Of a stretch of 64,000 bases of DNA, positions 53,671 to 61,935 are shown piece by piece. Origin of the DNA: Pontivivens marinum (lineage in GTDB: Bacteria; Pseudomonadota; Alphaproteobacteria; Rhodobacterales; Rhodobacteraceae); NCBI RefSeq assembly GCF_900231835.1, contig NZ_OCTN01000005.1, positions 186,001-250,000 of the forward strand, read 5' to 3'. The notes under the pieces were generated by a model. The model did not search any database, was not told the origin of the DNA, and worked only from the letters and a program-made list of their open reading frames with translations. Numbering within the stretch: position 1 is the stretch's first letter; every line of letters starts with the position of its first letter. The translations under genes and the position numbers were made by a program.

Positions 53671-54287
53671 TTCTCATCATCCAGAATGGACCAGATCGAA
53701 GCCGAATCCGTGATCTGACGCTCAAATGCAATGATAACGACCGCCGCGCAAAATGCCCAAAAGGCAGGGCCAAATCCGATGGTGGCCAGATCCGCCACCT
53801 TGACCAAGGCAACTGCGGACCCGAGCACGAAAATCTCAGCCATGGACCATGGGCGCAGCGCCTCTGACCAACGGAATACCCGTGCAGCATGGCGCGGGGC
53901 GGCCCCCCCACGCCATAGTGGAAACAGGGCGTAGACCAGAAAACCCACGCGCATCAGCGGGATAGCAATAATGCTGGCCGTAACCGCAGCCGTTAGCGGG
54001 ATCAACCAACCGGTCAGGAATGCCGCCGCAACACCCAGCAAAGTCGTGGTGTTGCCAAAGCCCAATTCCTCAATCGACAGGAACGGAAAGAACAGCGCAA
54101 ACAGGATCAGGATCGCCACAGCAAAGGCCATGGCCAGCGTGCGATCCAGCGATGTTTGCCGCCCCGAAACCAGCATTCTGTCACAGCGCAGGCAATAGGC
54201 CCGCTGTCCGACCCGCAGGTCAGGCACATCGTGTAGCGCGTCACAGGAGGGGCAAGCGAGTAATGTCATGCAGCCAAGATAGTGCAT
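53667..54287 (-). CDS. pqiA: PqiA-like protein, first half (separate gene)
   Basis: A 206-residue membrane protein with one PqiA domain: cysteines CPSCDALHDVPDLRVGQRAYCLRC near the N-terminus, four helices, and FRWSEALRPWSMAEIFVLGSAVALVKV. An in-frame start at 54269 is possible; neither start has a clear ribosome-binding site. Both halves keep full domains, so this is a split arrangement, not a broken gene. A perfect DnaA box lies in the upstream gap. Confidence 0.9.
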   Translation of the reverse strand: MHYLGCMTLLACPSCDALHDVPDLRVGQRAYCLRCDRMLVSGRQTSLDRTLAMAFAVAILILFALFFPFLSIEELGFGNTTTLLGVAAAFLTGWLIPLTAAVTASIIAIPLMRVGFLVYALFPLWRGGAAPRHAARVFRWSEALRPWSMAEIFVLGSAVALVKVADLATIGFGPAFWAFCAAVVIIAFERQITDSASIWSILDDEK

Positions 54288-54320
54288 CCGCGGCCATAGG
54301 CCAGCACCGCAAATCCGAAT

Positions 54321-54329
54321 TTATCCACA
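54321..54329 (+). promoter_or_regulatory. Perfect DnaA-box sequence (single)
   Basis: TTATCCACA, identical to the strong E. coli DnaA box, lies in the 152-base gap between hslU and pqiA, about 35 bases upstream of the first PqiA start. I saw no second perfect box nearby, so it is not an origin by itself; DnaA control of pqi expression or titration are possible. Confidence 0.4.
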
Positions 54330-54395
54330 GGCTGGAAAGTGGCTGCTTTCCGGCTGCTCTGTGGCTGGCAGAATCTGCCCTATCGCATTCTGGAA

Positions 54396-54431
54396 ATATC
54401 CCCGCCGGAGGCATTCAACCGGCGGGGATAT
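54396..54431 (-). terminator. Intrinsic terminator of hslU
   Basis: A perfect 13-base-pair stem: ATATCCCCGCCGG (54396-54408) with CCGGCGGGGATAT (54419-54431) and a 10-base loop. On the minus strand it is followed by TTTCC, and it sits 9 bases after the hslU stop. Confidence 0.8.
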
Positions 54432-54439
54432 GCGCCACG

Positions 54440-55747
54440 TTACAGGACGTAGCGGCTCAGATCGGTGGAGCGGCTCAGCTCTCCCAGATACTTTTCTACA
54501 AACTCAGCGTTCACCACGACCGCCTCACCGGAACGATCCGGCGCGGTAAAGCTTAGCTCCTCGAACACCCGTTCCAGCACGGTGTACAAACGTCGCGCAC
54601 CGATATTTTCGACGTTGCTGTTCACCTCCGCCGCGATGCGGGCGAGGTTTGAGATACCGTCATCGGTGAACGTAACCGTCACGCCCTCCGTTCCGAGCAG
54701 AGCGGTATATTGGCGGGTCAGGGCATTGTCCGTCTCCGTCAGAATCCGCACAAAATCGCTCTCGGTCAGGGCGCGCAGTTCAACACGGATCGGCAGGCGA
54801 CCCTGAAGTTCGGGCAACAGATCCGACGGCTTTGCCACGTGGAACGCACCCGATGCGATGAACAGGATGTGGTCGGTCTTCACCGGGCCATGCTTGGTGG
54901 AAACGGTCGTTCCCTCGATCAAAGGCAGCAGATCGCGCTGCACACCCTCACGGCTAACCTCACCACCACGGCCATCCTGTTTCGAGGCAACCTTGTCGAT
55001 CTCGTCAATGAAAACGATGCCGGATTGTTCAACGACCTGCACCGCCTCACGGGTCAGAGCTTCCTCATCCAGCAGTTTATCTGCTTCCTCAGCGATCAGG
55101 ATTTCATAGCTGTCGGCCACGCGCAGGCGTTTTTTGGTTTTACGCCCGCCCATCGCCTTACCGAACAGCGACCCAAGGTCCATCATCTGACCACCACCGG
55201 GGGGCATTCCGGGAATTTCCATATTGCCCAGCGGGTTCGAGGTATCAGACACCTCAACCTCGATTTCCGTATCGTCCAGCAGGCCGTCGCGCAGTTTTTT
55301 GCGGAACATGTCGCGGGTTTGCTCGCGTGCTCCCTCACCGGCCAATGCGGCGATGACGCGGGCCTCGGCGGCCTCATGCGCCTTGGATTTGACCTCCTCA
55401 CGACGGTATTCGCGAGTCATCACGATGGAGGCGTCCACCAGATCGCGGATGATCTGTTCCACGTCACGGCCGACATAACCGACCTCGGTGAATTTGGTTG
55501 CCTCAACCTTGATAAACGGGGCGCGGGCCAGTTTGGCGAGGCGGCGCGAGATCTCGGTCTTACCTACGCCGGTGGGTCCGATCATCAGGATGTTCTTGGG
55601 GTAAACTTCCTCGGCCATGGCATCGTCCAGCCGTTGGCGGCGCCACCGATTGCGCAGGGCGACGGCGACGGCACGCTTTGCGTCCGCTTGGCCGATGATA
55701 AAGCGATCCAGCTCCGAGACGATCTCACGGGGGGTCAGGTCGGTCAT
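54440..55747 (-). CDS. hslU: HslU ATPase subunit of the HslUV protease
   Basis: A 435-residue AAA+ unfoldase. Start at the ATG at 55747, giving the conserved [36 protein letters not shown]; a longer reading from 55819 has no support. Walker [12 protein letters not shown], the intermediate domain and Walker [15 protein letters not shown] are present, and the protein ends RYVL, the HslV-activating tail. It lies 43 bases after hslV. Confidence 0.97.
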   Translation of the reverse strand: MTDLTPREIVSELDRFIIGQADAKRAVAVALRNRWRRQRLDDAMAEEVYPKNILMIGPTGVGKTEISRRLAKLARAPFIKVEATKFTEVGYVGRDVEQIIRDLVDASIVMTREYRREEVKSKAHEAAEARVIAALAGEGAREQTRDMFRKKLRDGLLDDTEIEVEVSDTSNPLGNMEIPGMPPGGGQMMDLGSLFGKAMGGRKTKKRLRVADSYEILIAEEADKLLDEEALTREAVQVVEQSGIVFIDEIDKVASKQDGRGGEVSREGVQRDLLPLIEGTTVSTKHGPVKTDHILFIASGAFHVAKPSDLLPELQGRLPIRVELRALTESDFVRILTETDNALTRQYTALLGTEGVTVTFTDDGISNLARIAAEVNSNVENIGARRLYTVLERVFEELSFTAPDRSGEAVVVNAEFVEKYLGELSRSTDLSRYVL

Positions 55748-55790
55748 GTAATGTCCTCTCCTAAGGGCAGAGATAGGGGGTAGCCGGAGG

Positions 55791-56345
55791 TCAGATGACC
55801 TCAACCGTGGCGTTGCCATTGGTGTAGACGCAGATATCGGCGGCGATGCTCAACGCACGGCGGGCAATTGCCTCGGCGTCCATATCCTGATCCATCAGCG
55901 CGCGTGCTGCGGCCAGTGCGAAATTACCGCCCGATCCAACTGCCGCGATGTCATGTTCAGGTTCCAGCACATCGCCCGCGCCGGTCACGATGAACAGGTC
56001 GGTCCCGTCGGTGACGATCAGCATCGCCTCCAGATTGCGCAGGTATTTGTCGGTGCGCCAATCCTTGGCCAGATCAACGCAGGCGCGGGCCAGTTGGCCG
56101 GGGGTTGCCTCCAGCTTCGTCTCAAGCCGTTCCAGCAGGGTAAAGGCGTCGGCGGTTGATCCGGCAAAACCGCAAATCACGTCCGAACCACCGGGGCTGA
56201 GCCGCCGGACCTTACGCGCGGTGCCCTTCATCACGGTGGGGCCAACGCTGACCTGACCGTCGCCCACAACGGCAACGCGGCCGCCCTTGCGCACCGCGAC
56301 GATGGTTGTGCCGTGCCAACCGGGGAAACGTGTGTCGTCGCTCAT
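55791..56345 (-). CDS. hslV: HslV peptidase subunit of the HslUV protease
   Basis: A 184-residue threonine peptidase. From the ATG at 56345 the sequence runs [22 protein letters not shown]; removal of a 12-residue propeptide would expose catalytic T13, as is common in alphaproteobacteria. [21 protein letters not shown] and [29 protein letters not shown] are conserved segments. It forms a double hexamer capped by HslU and degrades misfolded proteins. Confidence 0.96.
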   Translation of the reverse strand: MSDDTRFPGWHGTTIVAVRKGGRVAVVGDGQVSVGPTVMKGTARKVRRLSPGGSDVICGFAGSTADAFTLLERLETKLEATPGQLARACVDLAKDWRTDKYLRNLEAMLIVTDGTDLFIVTGAGDVLEPEHDIAAVGSGGNFALAAARALMDQDMDAEAIARRALSIAADICVYTNGNATVEVI

Positions 56346-56447
56346 ATCGCTCTCCTCATGTCGTCGTTCCGTGGCAGATAGGGGCTGCAAGCGGGATTTG
56401 ACAGGGCAGAAGCATGCGGCGCGGATATTTCGGGAATGCGAGGCCGC

Positions 56448-57092
56448 TCAGCGCGCGGTCCGGGCACGACGCAACAGCGGTGGCGCAATCAGCCATCCGG
56501 CCAGCGCGCCGCCCAGATGCGCCTGCCATGCCAGCGTGCCACCCAGCCCGAAATGCAGCGCGATGTTCAGCACCGTCATCGTGCCGATAAACTGCAAAAC
56601 CGGTGTGATCGGCCGACCGCTGGCGCGCAGGGCTGTAAACTCCCACCGCTTCCACGCGGCCATAAAGCCAAAGGCAGCGCCGGACGCGCCCACCATCGGG
56701 ATCAGGCCGTCCGGTCCCAGCAGTGCAAATCCCGCACCGCCCGCAATGGCAGTCACCGCAAACAGCACCAGCATCCGCAACTCACCACAGAACATCACAA
56801 CCATGCGCCCGATGGACAGCAGGATCACCGTATTCATCACCACGTGGATGATACCGCTGTGCAAAAAAGCGTGCGTTATGAACATTGAATAGGGTTGCAG
56901 ATCAAAGGCCGGCTGCACCTCGTCAAAGATCAGCGGCCGCCAGAACGCGCCATGGGTATAGGCCCAGCGCCGTGTGATATCGGTCAGGCCAAGGTCCGAT
57001 AGTTGCAGCAGCCCCTCGATCGCCAACAACAGGACTGTCAGCGCCCATAGGGCACGCATTGGCGGGGTCGCGGGGGGCTGTTGATCTGTCAT
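56448..57092 (-). CDS. Rhomboid-family intramembrane serine protease
   Basis: A 214-residue protein with about six membrane helices. The catalytic serine is S137 in GASG, the histidine H192 in QAHLGGALAGW, and the oxyanion motif is HVVMN (H83, N87). Such proteases cut membrane proteins within the bilayer; the substrate is unknown. It is upstream of hslV on the same strand, with a gap of about 100 bases. Confidence 0.92.
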   Translation of the reverse strand: MTDQQPPATPPMRALWALTVLLLAIEGLLQLSDLGLTDITRRWAYTHGAFWRPLIFDEVQPAFDLQPYSMFITHAFLHSGIIHVVMNTVILLSIGRMVVMFCGELRMLVLFAVTAIAGGAGFALLGPDGLIPMVGASGAAFGFMAAWKRWEFTALRASGRPITPVLQFIGTMTVLNIALHFGLGGTLAWQAHLGGALAGWLIAPPLLRRARTAR

Positions 57093-57623
57093 TCCTATTG
57101 CTTACGACAGTCCGCCCCAGATGCAAATCATGATTAATGCACCGATCTTATGGAACCAATTCAATGTTCGATTGTTGAGCAGTAATGGATTGCGCCAAAA
57201 TTTCAGCTAACTAATCCGTTGTTCTAACTGTAGTTTTACTGAATCATCTTGTTTGGAAAGAGCAAACCATCGGAATGCAGGTAAAAATCGCGGTCACGCA
57301 AAATAGCGCTACGAAACCGGATTTGGCCGCTGATATTGCAGGTGCTTCACAGCGCCACATGATCCGCGATCTGCCTGCACGCAATTACGATGCAGATAAC
57401 CGCCGTGATTTGCACGCGGAAATGTGGTACGCTTCTGGTAGCGACCACCGCCCAATGCGGGCGCATGACGGGATCAGCGCGCATGCGTTTGGCCGGTCAG
57501 CGGCTGAAATACCGGGCTTTATTGATGTTGATGTGCGCGTGGGGGCCGCACTTGTCACTTGTGATTACGCCGACTGCATCTGTGCGTCGCGGGATCGCAG
57601 GTTGAGTAAAGTGGACCCCCCTG
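57093..57623. other. Region without a convincing gene, upstream of paaX-like gene
   Basis: The first 180 bases are AT-rich and likely promoter sequence for the rhomboid gene and whatever lies right. From 57275 a plus-strand open frame of 147 codons runs to 57718, overlapping the PaaX start by 95 bases; its protein (MQVKIAVTQNSATKPDLAAD...) has no motif I recognise. It could be a small orphan gene, but coding support is weak. Confidence 0.3.
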
Positions 57624-58478
57624 ATGACAACCTTCGAAGATCCCCCACCCGACCCGATTATCGAGCATATGCGCGGTGGCGATATGCGGGTTCGCAGCCT
57701 TCTGATCACGATCTATGAGGATCTGATCCTGCCGCGTGGTGGTGAGGTGGGGATCATGGCGCTGCAACGCTTGTTCGAATTGCTGGGGTTGGAGGCAGGC
57801 GCCGTACGCACTGCGGTTTCGCGACTGGTGGCCGATGGGTGGTTGATCCGCCGGCGCGACGGGCGGGCCAGCTTCTACCGGCTGGGCGACACGCAAATCC
57901 AGACATATGCCGATGATGCACGGCGCGTTTATGCGGCGGTCGGACGGGCCACTGGCAATACCTGGATGCTCGTTCATCATCACGACGCGGATTTGCTCGG
58001 CACCGCGGCACGTCTGAAAGGCGCGGGTTTTCTATCGCCTAGCCGTGACGTTTTCATCTGGCCTCTGTCGCGCCCGATCCCCGAAAACGTCATTCCGGCG
58101 GATGCGATTGTAAGTCGCGGTGTGTTGTTGTTAAGCGCTCAGCACCGTGCCGCCCTGTGTCCACGGGGAACGCGGGCGGCCTATCTGGCCTTGCTCAAGG
58201 ACATCACGCAGGTGGAGCACAAGTTGGAGGATGTCACGCTGGATACCTCGCAGGCGATGGCCCTGCGGCTGCTGTTAATCCATCGCTGGCAGGCGATCCT
58301 GCTGTCGCATCCGGAATTATCGACCGAGATCGAGCCGGATGACTGGCCATGTGAAAATGTACGCGCGCGGGTTGCCGGCCTTTACCAGCGCGTGCAGCAG
58401 CAAAGTGAGGAGTGGCTACGCTCCCACGCGCCTGAGACGACAGGCACGGCATGGGCGGATTTACCGACCCGTTTCTGA
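57624..58478 (+). CDS. PaaX-family transcriptional regulator
   Basis: A 284-residue regulator. A GntR-like winged helix is at the N-terminus (VRSLLITIYEDLILPRGGEVGIMALQRLFELLGLEAGAVRTAVSRLVADGWLIRRRDGRASFYRL, about 20-90), followed by PaaX central and C-terminal domains with LLIHRWQAILLSHPEL. PaaX represses phenylacetate-CoA catabolic genes and is released by phenylacetyl-CoA. No paa genes are in the window, so its targets are elsewhere. Confidence 0.9.
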   Translation: MTTFEDPPPDPIIEHMRGGDMRVRSLLITIYEDLILPRGGEVGIMALQRLFELLGLEAGAVRTAVSRLVADGWLIRRRDGRASFYRLGDTQIQTYADDARRVYAAVGRATGNTWMLVHHHDADLLGTAARLKGAGFLSPSRDVFIWPLSRPIPENVIPADAIVSRGVLLLSAQHRAALCPRGTRAAYLALLKDITQVEHKLEDVTLDTSQAMALRLLLIHRWQAILLSHPELSTEIEPDDWPCENVRARVAGLYQRVQQQSEEWLRSHAPETTGTAWADLPTRF

Positions 58479-58531
58479 ACCCGTTTGGGCGCCGATTTCT
58501 CGCCCGATGTAACCGAGCAAAAAAGTCGGGA

Positions 58532-58570
58532 TTGACATGTCCTACTATTTTAGTCAGTTTACTCGGAAGT
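58532..58570 (+). promoter_or_regulatory. Probable iron-regulated promoter of hemP
   Basis: A perfect -35 TTGACA (58532-58537) is followed by weak -10 options (CAGTTT at 58555-58560 with 17 spacing). TTTACTCGGAAGT (58558-58570) overlaps the -10/start zone, and a related TTATCGGAAAT occurs before the di-heme gene (61911-61921), suggesting a shared iron operator. The regulator is inference. Confidence 0.4.
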
Positions 58571-58624
58571 TAAGCCAGCGACATACGGTTGCGAGCCAGA
58601 ATGTTCAGAAACGGAAAGATAGAC

Positions 58625-58810
58625 ATGTCCGAGTCCTGTGCGACGGCCGCAAACCCGCAACGCAACCGCATTGATACGATTGAGGCGAACCGCCCGATCC
58701 ATGATGCCCGCGTCCTCGTCGGCAGCGATGGCAAGGCTGTTATCCGTCTGGGTGAGACAGAATACACCCTGCGCATCACACGCCAGAACAAGCTGATCCT
58801 GACAAAATGA
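58625..58810 (+). CDS. hemP: Hemin uptake protein HemP
   Basis: A 61-residue protein from the ATG at 58625 with GGAAAGA upstream. The C-terminal half, ARVLVGSDGKAVIRLGETEYTLRITRQNKLILTK, is the HemP/PF10636 pattern ending in the conserved LRxTRxxKLILTK. HemP acts in hemin uptake or its regulation in several proteobacteria. It overlaps the next gene by four bases and has the promoter element just above. Confidence 0.9.
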   Translation: MSESCATAANPQRNRIDTIEANRPIHDARVLVGSDGKAVIRLGETEYTLRITRQNKLILTK

Positions 58811-59298
58811 CCTATCACGATCGCGATACAATGCCGCCACGTGGCGGTGCCGCTGTGGGTCATTTGAGCGAGCTGCCCCGTTTGGAGGCAGCGGCCATTT
58901 GCTATCTACGCCTGTGGTGCGCCGGAACCGAGGGGCGCGACGAGCTGATGCTGGCCTTTACCGATCTGGCCCCCACCGATGCCGCCCAGCGCGCCGAGGG
59001 TTTTGCCGAGCTGGTTCGCCTGATGCTGGAAACCGCCCGCCGCCCCCTGCAACGCCGCCATCTGGGCTGTGCCTGTGTATCGGGCGATGAATGTGCATTC
59101 GGCCATATGGTCGCCTGCGCCGCGATGGGCGAGCGTGAGGAGGCGATGCTGCTGGCCTCACTGCTGGTTCAGCCAGATGCATGGCTGCCACTGAGCCTGC
59201 AAGCGGAACGAATCGGGCTGGAAATCGCCCAGATGCACGTTCCCGCACCAAACATGACGCGCGCCACCCATACCGCGCCCAGCCGTAAGCCAAACTGA
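58807..59298 (+). CDS. Unknown Cys/His-rich protein of the hemP operon
   Basis: A 163-residue, mainly helical protein with no signal peptide and no family I recognise. A cluster near its centre could bind metal or an Fe-S centre: H85-x2-C88-x-C90-x5-C96-x3-H100-x3-C104. It starts in the hemP stop (ATGA) and ends 29 bases before the imelysin start, so it is almost surely co-expressed with both. The context suggests a role in heme or iron handling; the biochemistry is unknown. Confidence 0.8.
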   Translation: MTYHDRDTMPPRGGAAVGHLSELPRLEAAAICYLRLWCAGTEGRDELMLAFTDLAPTDAAQRAEGFAELVRLMLETARRPLQRRHLGCACVSGDECAFGHMVACAAMGEREEAMLLASLLVQPDAWLPLSLQAERIGLEIAQMHVPAPNMTRATHTAPSRKPN

Positions 59299-59327
59299 AA
59301 AAGCCAACCCTAAGAAAGACTTCGTTT

Positions 59328-60587
59328 ATGCGACATCTAACTCTCGGCCTGCTGGCCGCCACTTGCCTGACAGCCCCCGCATTTGCACAGGATCGCGCCG
59401 CGGTTCTGGACACCTATGCGAACATCGCACAGGCAAAATTCGCGGACAGCCTGACGACTGCGCAGCGCTTGCAGGAAGCCGTTGAAACACTGATCGCGGC
59501 CCCCTCGGCCGAGGCACTGACCGCCGCACGTGCCGCATGGATTGCATCCCGCGTCCCCTACCAGCAGACCGAAGTTTACCGTTTCGGCAACGCCATCGTT
59601 GATGAGTGGGAGGGCAAGGTGAACGCATGGCCCCTCGACGAGGGCCTGATCGATTACGTTGATGCATCCTATGGCGGTGCGACCGACGAAAACGAATATG
59701 CCGCGCTGAACGTTATCGCGAACCCGACCTTCACCCTGTCTGGTGAGGAAATCGACGCGACCCATATCACTCCGGCCCTGCTTGAGGGCGCTTTGCACGA
59801 AGCTGATGAAGTCGAGAGCAACGTCGCGACCGGCTATCACGCCATTGAATTTCTGCTCTGGGGTCAGGATCTGAACGGTCATGATGCCGGCGCGGGTGAG
59901 CGTCCGTGGACCGACTACGCACTGGGTGATGACTGCACCAACGACAATTGCGACCGTCGTGGTGAATATCTGTCCGCAGCAACGGCGCTGCTGGTTTCCG
60001 ATCTGGAGTGGATGACAGAGCAATGGGGCGACAACGGCGCCGCCCGTGTTGAGCTGTTTTCCGACGAGGGCGCAGGCATTTCCGCCATGCTGACCGGTAT
60101 GGGCAGCCTGTCCTATGGTGAGCAAGCGGGTGAGCGGATGCGTCTGGGCCTGATGCTGAACGATCCTGAGGAGGAGCACGATTGTTTCTCCGACAACACC
60201 CACAACTCGCACTTCTATGACGGTCTGGGCATCTGGGGCGCATATAATGGCAGCTATACCGGCATTGATGGTCGCGTGGTTTCCGGCGCGTCGCTGTCCG
60301 AGCTGGTCGCGGCGGCTGATCCTGCTGTGGATGCAGAACTGTCGGCAAAGCTGGACGCAACTGTTCTGGCGCTTGGCCGTCTGAAATCCGCAGCCGAGGC
60401 TGGTTTTGCCTATGACATGATGCTGGAGCGCGGCAATGAAGCCGGTGAAGCATTGGTTATGGGTGGCGTGAACGCGCTGGTCGATCAGACACGGTCCATT
60501 GAGCGTGCAGTTGCTGCGCTGGAAGTTGCCTCGATCGAGTTTGAAGGCTCCGACAGCCTCGACAACCCAACGGCTGTTTTCGAGTAA
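59328..60587 (+). CDS. Imelysin-family periplasmic protein (IrpA-like)
   Basis: A 419-residue exported protein with signal peptide MRHLTLGLLAATCLTAPAFA. The imelysin motif GxHxxE is visible in ATGYHAIEFLLWGQD (about 176-190), and the C-terminal duplicated helical domain shows ALEVASIEFEGSDSLDNP. Family members are iron-regulated and bind iron or act with iron uptake; peptidase activity is doubtful. It ends before a 9-base-pair hairpin. Confidence 0.93.
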   Translation: MRHLTLGLLAATCLTAPAFAQDRAAVLDTYANIAQAKFADSLTTAQRLQEAVETLIAAPSAEALTAARAAWIASRVPYQQTEVYRFGNAIVDEWEGKVNAWPLDEGLIDYVDASYGGATDENEYAALNVIANPTFTLSGEEIDATHITPALLEGALHEADEVESNVATGYHAIEFLLWGQDLNGHDAGAGERPWTDYALGDDCTNDNCDRRGEYLSAATALLVSDLEWMTEQWGDNGAARVELFSDEGAGISAMLTGMGSLSYGEQAGERMRLGLMLNDPEEEHDCFSDNTHNSHFYDGLGIWGAYNGSYTGIDGRVVSGASLSELVAAADPAVDAELSAKLDATVLALGRLKSAAEAGFAYDMMLERGNEAGEALVMGGVNALVDQTRSIERAVAALEVASIEFEGSDSLDNPTAVFE

Positions 60588-60600
60588 GCTGATACTATAC

Positions 60601-60628
60601 GGTTCGGGCGCAGCAATGTGCCCGAACC
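60601..60628 (+). terminator. Hairpin after the imelysin gene
   Basis: GGTTCGGGC (60601-60609) and GCCCGAACC (60620-60628) pair perfectly (9 bp, 10-base loop) 13 bases after the stop. No T-run follows. Confidence 0.6.
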
Positions 60629-60646
60629 ACCCCCGGAGCGATCTAG

Positions 60647-60892
60647 ATGAGCAGTAAGACCCCAAGCCCCTGCATCGGCGTTTGCAAGTTTAAACGCGAG
60701 ACGCATTGCATCGGTTGCTCGATGACCAAAACCCAGAAATCGATGTTCAAAACGCTCAAAGGTGAAAAATACCGTCGGGCATTTCTCACCTTTGTCATTC
60801 ATCAGCAAAGTGCCCTTGGGCGATATCGCCACTGGGCACCGGCATATCTGAAACGCTGCGCCAAAAAGGGTGTCAGCGTTGATTTGCCCTAG
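60647..60892 (+). CDS. DUF1289-domain protein
   Basis: An 81-residue protein with the DUF1289 cysteine pattern PCIGVCKFKRETHCIGCSMTKTQK (residues about 8-30): four cysteines that may bind zinc or an Fe-S cluster. Members of this family are small and often uncharacterised. It sits between the imelysin hairpin and the convergent dps gene. Confidence 0.88.
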   Translation: MSSKTPSPCIGVCKFKRETHCIGCSMTKTQKSMFKTLKGEKYRRAFLTFVIHQQSALGRYRHWAPAYLKRCAKKGVSVDLP

Positions 60893-60895
60893 GGA

Positions 60896-61375
60896 TTAGC
60901 CACGACCCTTGGTGTGGGCGCGCAGCATCCATGCAAACTTGTCATGCACCATACCGCGTGAAATCAGCAAATCCTGCGTCAGCAGATCGCCATTCTGTTC
61001 AGCAACAGCAGCAGCACCGGACATTGTCTTGGACAGGGTCATCTGTGCCTTTTGCAGGTGGCCGATCATCTCGACATCGGTGTAGTGACCCTCAAGCTCC
61101 TCAACCTTGGACCGCGCGATCATGCCTGCCAGCGTTCCCTCGGCGTGCATGTCGAGCATTTTGATCCGCTCCGCCAGGTCGTCCTGACCGGCAAAGTGAT
61201 CCTCGTAAATCGTCTGGAACAGCGCGTGCAGCGGGCCGAATGTGTTGCTTTCGACGTTCCAGTGGAAGTTCTGTGCCATCATCGTGGTGACAGCGGTTTC
61301 CGCGACGGCCTGATTCAGAGCATCCGCAATGGCGGCTTGGGCGTCAGGGGTTAGATCAAGTGCGATATCTGCCAT
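60896..61375 (-). CDS. dps: Dps-family ferritin-like DNA-protecting protein
   Basis: About 159 residues from the ATG at 61375 (an in-frame start at 61387 adds four residues). The ferroxidase ligands are visible: NFHWNV, then HALFQTIYEDHFAGQDDLAERI, with the His, Asp and Glu at usual spacing. Dps dodecamers oxidise and store iron and protect DNA. A near-ideal Irr-type palindrome lies about 50 bases upstream. Confidence 0.94.
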   Translation of the reverse strand: MADIALDLTPDAQAAIADALNQAVAETAVTTMMAQNFHWNVESNTFGPLHALFQTIYEDHFAGQDDLAERIKMLDMHAEGTLAGMIARSKVEELEGHYTDVEMIGHLQKAQMTLSKTMSGAAAVAEQNGDLLTQDLLISRGMVHDKFAWMLRAHTKGRG

Positions 61376-61425
61376 TTTATGTTCCATTCACGGTTTGGGG
61401 TCTGGCTGCGCGTTGGCTCGACCAT

Positions 61426-61442
61426 ATTAGAATAATTCTAAT
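61426..61442. promoter_or_regulatory. Irr-like iron control element upstream of dps
   Basis: ATTAGAATAATTCTAAT: a perfect 17-base palindrome with one central base, matching the TTAGAA-NNN-TTCTAA core of the alphaproteobacterial Irr (ICE) box. It overlaps the stop of the unknown gene at 61438-61857 and lies 51 bases before the dps start. Confidence 0.65.
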
Positions 61443-61857
61443 GTAGTGCAGAAATCCGATCTGCCAACCCACAAATCAGCATTCTGAAATAACGTTGCGA
61501 CTGTGCTTGCACTCGCGCGCGGATCAAATGCTCGACCGAGGCGGTGTCGCCTGCCATTCGACGCTCCAACAACCGCAACAGCCAGCTTTCATCAAAGCTG
61601 CGTTGTAACGTGCGAGGGGCGTAGAAAACCGGCTCGCGGCCCAATGCCTCGCTCAATGTAGCAACCAATATCTGCGCAAATGGTTCCACAGGCCCGTGCG
61701 GCGAAAGGACGCGACAGGCCTGCCACAGTTCTGTGCGGCGACCGGCGCGGCACTGTAATGCCGTTATACGCAACAGGGGCAGGGCGTAATCCGCCTCGAT
61801 ATGCGCAGGCGTTACGGCGGGTTGTGCCGATAGATGCAGCGGTGCAGGCTGGGACAT
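61438..61857 (-). CDS. Unknown small helical protein between dps and the di-heme gene
   Basis: A 139-residue protein with no signal peptide and no domain I recognise. Patterns such as LPLLRITALQCRAGRRTELWQACRVL and LLRLLERRMAGDTASVEHLIRARVQAQSQRYFRMLICGLADRI suggest two helical halves, possibly a nucleic-acid or protein contact surface. It is divergent from the di-heme gene and upstream of dps on the same strand. It might belong to the iron module by position only. Confidence 0.6.
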   Translation of the reverse strand: MSQPAPLHLSAQPAVTPAHIEADYALPLLRITALQCRAGRRTELWQACRVLSPHGPVEPFAQILVATLSEALGREPVFYAPRTLQRSFDESWLLRLLERRMAGDTASVEHLIRARVQAQSQRYFRMLICGLADRISALH

Positions 61858-61935
61858 GAGCGTGCTTTCGTCTGGCGGAGTCCAATGAACGGGTCTATAC
61901 CTGACTAGTCTTATCGGAAATATTGAGCCCCATCA

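Noticed and set aside
53660-53675. Possibility that the two PqiA halves are a frameshifted single gene.
   Set aside because: Each half has its own Cys-rich head, full domain and a normal ATGA overlap, so fission is more likely.
54710-55783. A 357-codon open frame opposite hslU.
   Set aside because: hslU is certain from Walker motifs; no independent evidence for the antisense frame.
59337-60665. A 442-codon open frame opposite the imelysin gene.
   Set aside because: The opposite strand encodes a signal peptide and imelysin motifs; this is a shadow.
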